Source: an uncultured Acidaminococcus sp.
GTDB taxonomy: Bacteria > Bacillota > Negativicutes > Acidaminococcales > Acidaminococcaceae
Assembly: GCA_900538365.1 (NCBI GenBank)
Contig: UPXT01000038.1
Location: forward strand, 1-21,181
Direction of reading: 5' to 3'
DNA length: 21,181 nucleotides
Shown here: one piece after another, positions 1 through 5,610 of the stretch
Layout of the letters: each line of letters starts with the position of its first letter
How positions within the stretch are numbered: the stretch's first letter is position 1
Program-made: the position numbers and the translations under genes
Notes under the pieces: generated by a model
Told to the model about the DNA's origin: nothing
Databases searched by the model: none
The model's input: the letters and a program-made list of their open reading frames with translations, nothing else

Positions 1-76
1 TTTACTTTGCTTGACTGACAGGTCGACTGCATTGTACTTCATTAGGAGGTTTTTTCATAGCTATAAGCTTTCCGGA

Positions 77-100
77 ACCACGCCACTATGGCGTGGTTTT
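77..100 (+). terminator. Hairpin, possible plus-strand terminator
   Basis: An 8-bp perfect stem (ACCACGCC / GGCGTGGT) with a 5-base loop is followed by only four T residues, counting the last stem base. It would end transcripts entering from the left of the window. The short T-run makes efficiency doubtful. Confidence 0.5.
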
Positions 101-110
101 CAAAAGATAC

Positions 111-138
111 AATAAAAAAGCAGGCCAAAAGGTCTGCT
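111..138 (-). terminator. Intrinsic terminator, minus strand
   Basis: An 8-bp stem with one G-U pair (AGCAGGCC / GGTCTGCT) and an AAAA loop is followed, on the minus strand, by a T-rich tract (complement of 111-118). It lies beyond the small minus-strand genes, so their transcript would run antisense through the DUF2188 gene before stopping here. Confidence 0.6.
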
Positions 139-153
139 CTTAGAAAAATGTTT

Positions 154-162
154 TGTTATAAT
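154..162 (+). promoter_or_regulatory. Extended -10 promoter for the DUF2188 gene
   Basis: The string TGTTATAAT is a perfect extended -10 element (TGn-TATAAT). No good -35 box is seen 16 to 18 bases upstream. It lies 25 bases before the start codon, with a strong AAGGAGGT site between, so the messenger would have a very short leader. Confidence 0.55.
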
Positions 163-187
163 CTCCTTAAAAAAGGAGGTGATAAGA

Positions 188-409
188 ATGGGTAAAACCC
201 AGCATGTTGTTCCTCACAATGGGAACTGGGCTGTTAAAGGCGAACACAATGTAAAAGTAACTAAGCCTTTCAGCAGAAAGTCAGACGCTACTGATTTTGG
301 TCGCAAAATAGCTCGCAATCAAGAGTCAGAACTCGTGATTCACAATAGAAATGGTCAGATTTCTCATAAAGATAGTCACGGCAACGACCCTTTTCCTCCT
401 AAAGGTTAA
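188..409 (+). CDS. DUF2188 domain-containing small protein
   Basis: A 73-residue basic protein. The start is set at the ATG at 188, eight bases after AAGGAGGT at 173-180, in preference to an in-frame GTG at 179 that overlaps that site. The sequence carries the features of DUF2188: an N-terminal HVVPHNGNWAVKGE, a central segment with FGRKIARNQ, and a C-terminal KDSHGNDPFPPKG. These were recognised from memory of the family. The family is widespread in bacteria and phages, is often a stand-alone cargo gene, and has no known biochemical role. The gene has its own extended -10 promoter and converges on the next minus-strand gene, overlapping its 3' end by 4 bases (406-409). Confidence 0.85.
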   Translation: MGKTQHVVPHNGNWAVKGEHNVKVTKPFSRKSDATDFGRKIARNQESELVIHNRNGQISHKDSHGNDPFPPKG

Positions 410-564
410 TCTTTGTAGTCGTAATTAGGAGTCAGTACGATGGTATAACCGTCAGCTAAGTTCCAACCATCTTTTGTAATAGCGGCAACGGTTGTACCAT
501 CTTCTTTTTTTACCTGGAGTTTCGTATATTTTTCGCACAAAATAAAAGGTTCTCCTGATTTCAC
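406..564 (-). CDS. Hypothetical 52-residue protein
   Basis: The frame extends further upstream to a TTG/ATG pair, but the only good ribosome site (AAAGGAGG, 571-578 on the minus strand) lies just before the GTG at 564. The start is therefore placed there, giving 52 residues. The protein is lysine- and tyrosine-rich with a beta-like pattern (CEKYTKLQVKKEDG, then AAITKDGWNLADGYTIVL) and ends in NYDYKD. I do not recognise a family. It follows the YjcQ gene across an intrinsic terminator and its tail overlaps the convergent DUF2188 gene by 4 bases, so it may depend on read-through. It could be a phage accessory gene. Reality as a gene is moderately supported by the ribosome site. Confidence 0.5.
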   Translation of the reverse strand: MKSGEPFILCEKYTKLQVKKEDGTTVAAITKDGWNLADGYTIVLTPNYDYKD

Positions 565-585
565 ATTGTGCCTCCTTTCAGGCAT

Positions 586-615
586 CAAAAAAGCCCACTG
601 TTGAAACAGGGGCTT
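586..615 (-). terminator. Intrinsic terminator after the YjcQ-family gene
   Basis: A hairpin with outer stem AAGCCC / GGGCTT and inner stem CTGT / ACAG (loop TGAA) is followed on the minus strand by a run of T (complement of 587-592). It starts 6 bases after the stop of the YjcQ gene. Confidence 0.7.
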
Positions 616-620
616 AATGA

Positions 621-944
621 CTAGGCACCAGGTGTAATATCCTTAATGCCTTTTAGTAGCCTGTATGCTTTTTTCATCATTGTGTTGTCGGCCAAATATT
701 CCATACCAGCTACCGTCAGGTGGGGGTTAATCAGAGCAATATCCGACCCGCACTTATCAGTTACAATTTTGATTCCGCTGATATATCCTGCTTCTAAGAG
801 GGTCTGAAGGATATTCAGGAATAGGGCTTTACTGACACCGAAATGCGAAGCCGCGAAATTGTCATCATCAAATTGCTCATATCCCATGCAAGCTTCGATG
901 TACTTTAAAATTCGATAAATTAATTTAAAATTATCCACTGTCAT
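621..944 (-). CDS. yjcQ: YjcQ-family phage protein
   Basis: A 107-residue protein resembling the YjcQ family (named after a Bacillus subtilis protein and common in Firmicutes prophages). Visible signs are the N-terminal DNFKLIYRILKYIE helix, a winged-helix-like middle (FGVSKALFLNILQTLLEAGYISGI), and the family ending LTVAGMEYLADNTMMKKA followed by a helical tail. The winged-helix look suggests nucleic-acid or protein binding; the biochemical role is unknown. Its ATG overlaps the stop of the upstream 83-residue gene (ATGA), implying translational coupling in one phage transcript from the MuF remnant. A terminator follows immediately. Confidence 0.8.
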   Translation of the reverse strand: MTVDNFKLIYRILKYIEACMGYEQFDDDNFAASHFGVSKALFLNILQTLLEAGYISGIKIVTDKCGSDIALINPHLTVAGMEYLADNTMMKKAYRLLKGIKDITPGA

Positions 945-1192
945 AGCCCCAAAGTTTTCTGAGTATATCCAGTCTGCTCAAACTTTAACCCAGACTCTGT
1001 TTTATGCACAATCAAAGCTGCAGGCAGTGGCTTATTCTTATCGTAATTAAGAGGAGTATTGGCAACAACAAAGTAGACTTCGTTTCTATAACTTTTTCTA
1101 GCCAATCTAAATTTTTCAACTGAAAGATTATGACTAATACAATATTTTTCGATTTCAGATTTCTGCTGATTCCAATACTTTACGACAGACAC
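941..1192 (-). CDS. Small unknown protein; candidate immunity protein for the upstream MuF/JAB gene
   Basis: A frame of 83 residues. The start is placed at the GTG at 1192, eight bases after the GGAG of an AAAAGGAG site. A GTG at 1201 in the same frame abuts that site and is less likely. No transmembrane segment or signal peptide is seen. The N-terminal half is helical and charged (YWNQQKSEIEKY), and the C-terminal half is beta-like (VYFVVANTPLNYD, AALIVHKTESGLKFEQTGYT). I do not recognise a named family. It begins a few bases after the stop of the MuF/JAB frame and overlaps the next gene by ATGA. In phage MuF polymorphic-toxin loci the gene directly downstream of the toxin usually encodes its immunity protein; that role here is an inference from position and size only. 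Confidence 0.6.
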   Translation of the reverse strand: MSVVKYWNQQKSEIEKYCISHNLSVEKFRLARKSYRNEVYFVVANTPLNYDKNKPLPAALIVHKTESGLKFEQTGYTQKTLGL

Positions 1193-1197
1193 TGAAA

Positions 1198-1971
1198 TCA
1201 CTCCTTTTCAAAAAATTCACGTTGCCCCAACGAATTATATATTACACTACGCAATTGTTTAAATTGTTGCAAGGCTAAATAGTCTCCCTCAGAAGCCGTT
1301 AATACGTTATCGGCTATTCCCGGATGAGTATGCCCACTAAAGCGATAACCTTGCCGGCTTAATTCCGCAAGTTCTTTTATGCTACCGGGAACACTGATTT
1401 TATTCCCACGAATAATAAGCCTTTCTGCTCTTCTCGTGAATACCGCAAACTCAACGCCAGTGGCGGCGGTCATTGCCGCAAGGTCTCCTAATTTAACACC
1501 TTTTTTCTTAACGGTCACTCGGGAACCAAACTTAGGAAGCACAGCCAAAAGATTGCGCTGGCGAACATTCAATTCCCCAAACCCATGAGTGATAGCACTC
1601 GCTTTTCCCGTAGCGCTTTCGTTTTTTCTTTTATTAATTATACCATTCTCAATTGGTTTTGTCAGTCTGGAAGCAAGAATCACAGACGGCATTTCGAAGT
1701 TTCTTGCCTTCTCCATCCAGCCAGCCCTGCCGGCCTTCCATTCCTCCCGCCCTTTGACGCCTAGGATTTTCTCCTGGACAGAAATTGGCTGGTTATGCAG
1801 CCATTCACTTCCCCGGCCTTCGAAGTCATGGGAACGGGTCTTTCCTTCCAGCTCACTCTGGTACACCGGTGCATAGTGGCACAGGCAGTGGGGATGGGCG
1901 GGACTTGCCGGAGCGGCGTCCTTGGGGAAAACGCCCTTCCCCAGGCCGTACAGGTCAGCATCAGCGTACAT
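1198..1971 (-). CDS. 5'-truncated phage minor head (MuF/gp7) protein with C-terminal JAB/JAMM-like domain
   Basis: The longest ATG-started form has 257 residues, but the homologous reading frame continues upstream to about 2016 (codons spelling KWSLSSRHPVEDICN) and is blocked by a TAA at 2056-2058. The N-terminal part of the gene is therefore lost. The first 40 residues match the C-terminal end of the SPP1 gp7 / Mu gpF head-morphogenesis domain (PAHPHCLCHY). A linker typical of these proteins follows (PISVQEKILGVKGREEWKAG, about 62-81). The last ~140 residues carry Glu174 and then H214-T-H216-P, S227 and D230, the residue pattern of JAB/JAMM metallopeptidases, though the H-to-D spacing is three residues longer than in the classical motif. 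MuF proteins with variable C-terminal enzymes are known phage polymorphic toxins. It is probably a pseudogene or silent, since no convincing promoter or ribosome site precedes the ATG. Confidence 0.7.
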   Translation of the reverse strand: MYADADLYGLGKGVFPKDAAPASPAHPHCLCHYAPVYQSELEGKTRSHDFEGRGSEWLHNQPISVQEKILGVKGREEWKAGRAGWMEKARNFEMPSVILASRLTKPIENGIINKRKNESATGKASAITHGFGELNVRQRNLLAVLPKFGSRVTVKKKGVKLGDLAAMTAATGVEFAVFTRRAERLIIRGNKISVPGSIKELAELSRQGYRFSGHTHPGIADNVLTASEGDYLALQQFKQLRSVIYNSLGQREFFEKE

Positions 1972-2082
1972 ATTGCAAATGTCCTCGACGGGATGACGGC
2001 TTGAGAGGGACCATTTGTACGCTGTATATACGCTATAGAAAATTTCACAGCGAATTTATGTTGGTTTATACATCCTTACAAC

Positions 2083-2122
2083 AAAAAAGAAGCGCATCCC
2101 ATCTTGGGATGCGCATTTTTTC
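2083..2122 (-). terminator. rpsI terminator (bidirectional shape)
   Basis: A 9-bp perfect stem (GCGCATCCC / GGGATGCGC) with loop ATCTT is flanked by T-runs in both orientations. It lies about 40 bases past the rpsI stop and directly borders the phage remnant. Confidence 0.88.
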
Positions 2123-2154
2123 TTGCATAAAATTTCTCTTGTATGCAGGTGTCC

Positions 2155-2547
2155 TTATCTCTTGGAGAACTGGGAAGCCTTACGAGCTTTCTTTAAGCCG
2201 TATTTACGACGTTCCTTCTCGCGCGGATCACGGGTCAGGAGACCCGCTTTTTTCAGAAGAGGACGATAATCTCCGTCCACTTTCAGCAGGGCACGGGCAA
2301 TGCCATGACGGACAGCGCCAGCCTGGCCAGCGATACCGCCGCCAACAACGTTAGCTGTAACATCATATTTACCCAGGGTTTCAGTCGTTTCGAGCGGTTG
2401 ACGAACAACCAGTTCGAGGGTCTTGAGGCTGAAATATTCACTCAATTCGCGGCCGTTGATCACAATCTTGCCTTCGCCTGGAACAAGGCGAACACGAGCG
2501 ACAGAGCTCTTGCGGCTGCCAGTTGCATCATAAGTAACTTTTGCCAT
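2155..2547 (-). CDS. rpsI: 30S ribosomal protein S9
   Basis: A 130-residue protein of standard length for bacterial S9 (uS9), a small-subunit protein whose C-terminal tail reaches the P-site tRNA. The family features are visible: the N-terminal ATGSRKSSVARVRL segment, the GGGIAGQAGAVRHGIARAL core, and the C-terminal RDPREKERRKYGLKKARKASQFSKR tail region ending in the invariant SKR. It follows rplM after 20 bases, the near-universal bacterial pairing, and shares the rplM promoter and the terminator at 2083-2122. An AGGAGAGGAGAA site precedes the ATG. Confidence 0.98.
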   Translation of the reverse strand: MAKVTYDATGSRKSSVARVRLVPGEGKIVINGRELSEYFSLKTLELVVRQPLETTETLGKYDVTANVVGGGIAGQAGAVRHGIARALLKVDGDYRPLLKKAGLLTRDPREKERRKYGLKKARKASQFSKR

Positions 2548-2567
2548 TGTCTAGTTCTCCTCTCCTC

Positions 2568-3005
2568 TTAGCGAATATCGATGGTCAGAACTTCAGGCTT
2601 TTGTGCAGCATGAGGATGTTCAGAACCAGCGTATACATGCAGTTTTTTAATGATTTGGCTGCCCAGACGATTGTGGGGAACCATTCCGCGAACGGCTAAT
2701 TCAACCATTCTGACCGGATTCTTGGCAAGCATATCGCCTGCTTTGGTATACTTATCGCCGCCCAGATAACCGGAGTGACGGAAGTAAACTTTCTGGACCA
2801 ATTTCTTGCCCGTCAGACGGACCTTGTCAGCGTTGATGATGATGACATGATCACCCGTGTCCATATGGGGCGTAAAAGTCGGTTTATGTTTACCGCGGAG
2901 CACCTTTGCGACTTCGGCAGCAAGACGGCCGAGGGTCTTATCGGCAGCATCCACTACGTACCATTTGCGTTCAATGGTAGACGGGGTTGCCATATATGTT
3001 TTCAT
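2568..3005 (-). CDS. rplM: 50S ribosomal protein L13
   Basis: A 145-residue protein matching the usual length of L13 (uL13), an early-assembling large-subunit protein. Recognisable parts are ERKWYVVDAADKTLGRLA at the N-terminus, KHKPTFTPHMDTGDHVIIINADKV, and the C-terminal MVPHNRLG and HVYAGSEHPHAAQKP. The frame is open nine codons further upstream, but AGGAGG at 3013-3018 lies seven bases before the ATG at 3005, which fixes the start. It is first in the rplM-rpsI operon, read from the consensus promoter at 3109-3137, with a leader of about 100 bases. Confidence 0.97.
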   Translation of the reverse strand: MKTYMATPSTIERKWYVVDAADKTLGRLAAEVAKVLRGKHKPTFTPHMDTGDHVIIINADKVRLTGKKLVQKVYFRHSGYLGGDKYTKAGDMLAKNPVRMVELAVRGMVPHNRLGSQIIKKLHVYAGSEHPHAAQKPEVLTIDIR

Positions 3006-3018
3006 CCTGATTCCTCCT

Positions 3019-3102
3019 AAATAAAAACTCAATCATTTGTTGTATCCAGTGATGAGTCTTATCAATCGCATCGGGGCTAACGACACAATCTCAAAGTGAT
3101 AC
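3019..3102 (-). ncRNA. Candidate L13 leader (rplM 5' untranslated region)
   Basis: The predicted transcript start lies near 3102, leaving about 85 to 95 bases before rplM that encode no protein. A GTATC / GATAC pairing can close a domain of roughly 55 bases, and the rest contains the string GTTAGCCCCGATGCG. Firmicutes rplM genes often carry an autoregulatory L13 leader (an Rfam family). Placement fits this, but I could not verify the consensus structure. Confidence 0.35.
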
Positions 3103-3108
3103 CCTAAT

Positions 3109-3137
3109 ATTATAGTGACTATCCATTAGAATGTCAA
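3109..3137 (-). promoter_or_regulatory. Consensus sigma-A promoter for rplM-rpsI
   Basis: On the minus strand, TTGACA (3137-3132) and TATAAT (3114-3109) are separated by exactly 17 bases, a perfect consensus. The -35 hexamer contains the TGA stop codon of the upstream ROK kinase gene. Confidence 0.88.
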
Positions 3138-4042
3138 ATCCTTTTTCCCGCTTCCTGACGGCGCTGCTGATAGAGATATAGGGCTCCCAACATGCCCGCA
3201 TCGTTTTGAAAATGGGCTAAGGAAAGGGTCGTATGAGGCGTTAAAATGGCCGGCATTTTGGCGTCAAAGGCCGCCTTGAGATAAGGCATGAGAAGCTTTC
3301 TTTGGGCTGAGATCCCACCGCCAATGACGATACGGTCCGGATTTACAATCCATGCCAAAGACACAATGCCTACCATCCAGCGGTCCACCCATTCACGCAG
3401 GAGAAGGGTCTCCGCCTCCTCTCCTTTTTCTACAAGGGCAAAAAAATCTTGTCCTGTAAGGGACCCTGGCGCAAGGTTCCGCTTTTTTTCTGCCTCCGCA
3501 AAAAGGGCCGAAACGCTGGCCCAATTCTCCCACGTTTGAGGCGATCCAAAATGGGCCTGCCCCACCTCGCCGGCAGCGTAGGAAGCACCGCGGCAAAGCC
3601 TGCCTTCATGGACCAAGGCACCGCCAATCCCCGTTCCCAAGGTCATGCACAGCAGCATATGGGCCCCTTTGCCGGCGCCCTGCCAATATTCAGCAAGGGC
3701 CGCGCAGTTGGCATCGTTTTCACACAGGGCAGGTAAGCCCGTTTCCTTTTGAAAGAAATTCACAAGGCTCATGCGGTGAAGGCCGGGAAAATACTGGCTT
3801 GGAAGGAGCAGTTCCCCCGTATCGCCATTTATGACGCCCGCAAGGGAAACGGCAATCCCAGTAATGGGGAATGCTTTTCTGACGCGCCGCGCAAGAAAAA
3901 GGAGATCTGCAAGGAAGGCGTCCACTCCTTTTTCCCGAATACGGGTAGGCAGGCTCCCCTTTTGGAGAAACCTGCCTGTTTCATCCGCAACCCCAAACTT
4001 AATGGCTGTACCGCCAATATCAATGGTAAGGATGGGTTCCAC
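3134..4042 (-). CDS. ROK-family sugar kinase lacking the zinc-cysteine motif
   Basis: A 302-residue cytoplasmic protein of the ROK family (glucokinase-like sugar kinases). Visible are the phosphate-1 loop DIGGTAIKFG (residues 7-16), the substrate loop with ENDANCAALAEY, the phosphate-2 loop LGTGIGGALV, a GEVGQAH in place of the usual GE.GH, and the adenosine-side GGGIS near the C-terminus. Most ROK kinases and repressors have a CxCGxxGCxE zinc cluster after GEGH. Here that region reads FGSPQTWENWAS with no cysteines, as in some beta-glucoside kinases. There is no N-terminal helix-turn-helix, so it is a kinase, not a repressor; the sugar is unknown. The start is a GTG with AGGAG five bases before it, only 8 bases after the gltX stop, so it is coupled to gltX. 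Confidence 0.88.
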   Translation of the reverse strand: MEPILTIDIGGTAIKFGVADETGRFLQKGSLPTRIREKGVDAFLADLLFLARRVRKAFPITGIAVSLAGVINGDTGELLLPSQYFPGLHRMSLVNFFQKETGLPALCENDANCAALAEYWQGAGKGAHMLLCMTLGTGIGGALVHEGRLCRGASYAAGEVGQAHFGSPQTWENWASVSALFAEAEKKRNLAPGSLTGQDFFALVEKGEEAETLLLREWVDRWMVGIVSLAWIVNPDRIVIGGGISAQRKLLMPYLKAAFDAKMPAILTPHTTLSLAHFQNDAGMLGALYLYQQRRQEAGKRI

Positions 4043-4050
4043 GAGTGCTC

Positions 4051-5517
4051 CTATTTATTTTCAATGAAGGCAATGGCCTTTTCCAAGCGTTCCAAGGTCT
4101 TTTCACGGCCAAGAAGAACCATGACATCGAACATGCCCGGGCTGAAGGTGCGGCCCGTCAGGGCAAGACGCGTTGGATGGATGACCTTTCCGAAGGAAAT
4201 ACCCATTTCGTCTGCAATTTCATGGTAAGCCTGTTCCGTCGTTGCAAGGTCAAAGACAGGAAGAGCGGCCAGCTTGTCGTGGCATTTTTTGAGAAGAGCT
4301 GCGTTTTCCGGTTTGAAGTGCTTTTCGACGCCCTTTTCTTCGTAGCCGTCGAGGTCCTTAAAGAAATACGTCGACGCATCGGCCACTTCGGCAAGGGTCT
4401 TGACACGGACGCGAACCACATCGACAAGGTGAGCAAAATAGTCCTTGTGGGCTGCAAGATAGGCATCATCGACAAGGCCCTTTTCCTTAAAGAAAGGAAT
4501 GGCGGCCTCAACAATATGGTCAAGGGGCAGGCTGGAAAGATACTGACCGTTCATCCAGGTCAGTTTCTTCACGTCATAGACGGCTGCTTTTTGGCTCATC
4601 TTACTGAAATCAAAGACCTTCACCGTATCCTCGAGAGAAAAGATTTCCTCGTCATTACCGGGTGCCCAGCCCAAAAGGGTCAGGTAGTTTACGATGGCTT
4701 CGGGGAGATAGCCCTGGCTGCGGAATTCCTCGACGCTCGTTGCGCCATGGCGTTTACTGAGCTTGCTTCTGTCCGGAGCCAGGATCATGGGCATGTGACC
4801 GAACTGGGGGGCTTTCCAGCCCAGTGCCTGATAGATAAAGAGCTGTTTCGGCGTGTTGGAAACGTGTTCTTCGGCGCGCAGGACATGGGTCATGCCCATG
4901 AGGTGGTCGTCAACGACAACGGCAAAGTTATAGGTTGGAATGCCGCTGCTCTTCATGATGACAAAATCATCGTATTGGTTCACGTCAAACTGGATATCGC
5001 CATGGATCATATCATGGAAGCCTATCGTTCCTTCCAAGGGAACCTTGATGCGGACCGAATAGGATTCGCCATTTTCGACACGCTTCTTGGCCTCTTCTGG
5101 CGGAATGTTACGGCAGGTCCGGGCATAGTGGAAGGGCTGTTTCAAGGCGCGCTGCTTTTCGCGTTGCTCCGCTAGGTCTTCAGCCGAGCAGAAGCAGTAG
5201 TAGGCCTTTCCTTCATCAATGAGCTGCTGGCAGTATTTGCGGTAGATGTCAAACCGTTCGGACTGGAAGTACGGACCGACAGGGCCGCCAACCTCCGGAC
5301 CTTCATCCCAATTTAACCCCAGCCACTTCAGGCTCGTAATGATCTGGGAGACAGAATCTTCCTTCAATCGGTCCTGGTCCGTATCTTCAATGCGAAGGAC
5401 CAGCTTGCCGCCCTGGCTTTTGGCAAAGAGCCAGTTGAAAAGGGCTGTTCTGGCACCGCCAATATGCAGATATCCCGTTGGACTCGGGGCAAATCGTACA
5501 CGAACTTCTTTATCCAT
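4051..5517 (-). CDS. gltX: Glutamyl-tRNA synthetase
   Basis: A 488-residue class I aminoacyl-tRNA synthetase that charges tRNA-Glu with glutamate. The N-terminal Rossmann domain starts RVRFAPSPTGYLHIGGART, including the HIGH-type motif. The KMSKS-type loop appears as DRSKLSKRHG about halfway, followed by the helical anticodon-binding domain. Length is normal. In bacteria that lack GlnRS the enzyme can also mischarge tRNA-Gln for the GatCAB pathway; whether it does so here cannot be read from the sequence. A GAGGTG site precedes the ATG. The promoter is the extended -10 at 5558-5566, and the ROK kinase follows after 8 bases. Confidence 0.97.
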   Translation of the reverse strand: MDKEVRVRFAPSPTGYLHIGGARTALFNWLFAKSQGGKLVLRIEDTDQDRLKEDSVSQIITSLKWLGLNWDEGPEVGGPVGPYFQSERFDIYRKYCQQLIDEGKAYYCFCSAEDLAEQREKQRALKQPFHYARTCRNIPPEEAKKRVENGESYSVRIKVPLEGTIGFHDMIHGDIQFDVNQYDDFVIMKSSGIPTYNFAVVVDDHLMGMTHVLRAEEHVSNTPKQLFIYQALGWKAPQFGHMPMILAPDRSKLSKRHGATSVEEFRSQGYLPEAIVNYLTLLGWAPGNDEEIFSLEDTVKVFDFSKMSQKAAVYDVKKLTWMNGQYLSSLPLDHIVEAAIPFFKEKGLVDDAYLAAHKDYFAHLVDVVRVRVKTLAEVADASTYFFKDLDGYEEKGVEKHFKPENAALLKKCHDKLAALPVFDLATTEQAYHEIADEMGISFGKVIHPTRLALTGRTFSPGMFDVMVLLGREKTLERLEKAIAFIENK

Positions 5518-5557
5518 GGAAGCACCTCTTATCTAAATCTAAAAACATATAGTTTTC

Positions 5558-5566
5558 ATTATAGCA
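5558..5566 (-). promoter_or_regulatory. Extended -10 promoter for gltX
   Basis: TGCTATAAT reads on the minus strand, an exact TGn-TATAAT element about 40 bases before the gltX start. No good -35 box is present. A short inverted repeat (AAAAC-ATATA-GTTTT) lies between it and the gene. Confidence 0.6.
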
Positions 5567-5610
5567 CGTTTCTCTTTCCATGCGGGGATTTTTTGACCGT
5601 GCGTGACCCG

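Larger units (their letters stand above)
1..2055. mobile_element. Decayed prophage fragment (left boundary outside window)
   Basis: A visibly AT-richer stretch holds a cluster of small phage-type genes: a YjcQ-family protein, two small unknowns, and the 3' part of a phage minor head (MuF/gp7) gene. A DUF2188 gene sits at the left on the opposite strand. The right edge is the break inside the MuF frame, just beyond the rpsI terminator. No integrase, portal, terminase or capsid gene is visible here, so this is a remnant or the edge of a longer element extending left. No direct-repeat att sites could be identified. Confidence 0.6.

Noticed and set aside
1..60. Minus-strand mini-frame of about 18 codons starting MKKPPNEVQ, and a plus-strand AGGAGG at 45-50
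   Set aside because: The mini-frame has no ribosome site and no recognisable family, and the plus-strand AGGAGG has no start codon at a workable distance.
1785..2354. Plus-strand frame across the phage remnant and rpsI
   Set aside because: It spans a strong terminator hairpin and the rpsI gene in antisense; no start signals.
4045..5175. Plus-strand open frame of 376 codons opposite gltX
   Set aside because: It is a mirror of the gltX reading frame in GC-rich codons; no ribosome site and no plausible domain, while gltX is certain.
5540..5556. AAAAC-ATATA-GTTTT inverted repeat before gltX as an operator
   Set aside because: Short, AT-only in its centre, and without a known matching regulator; could be chance.
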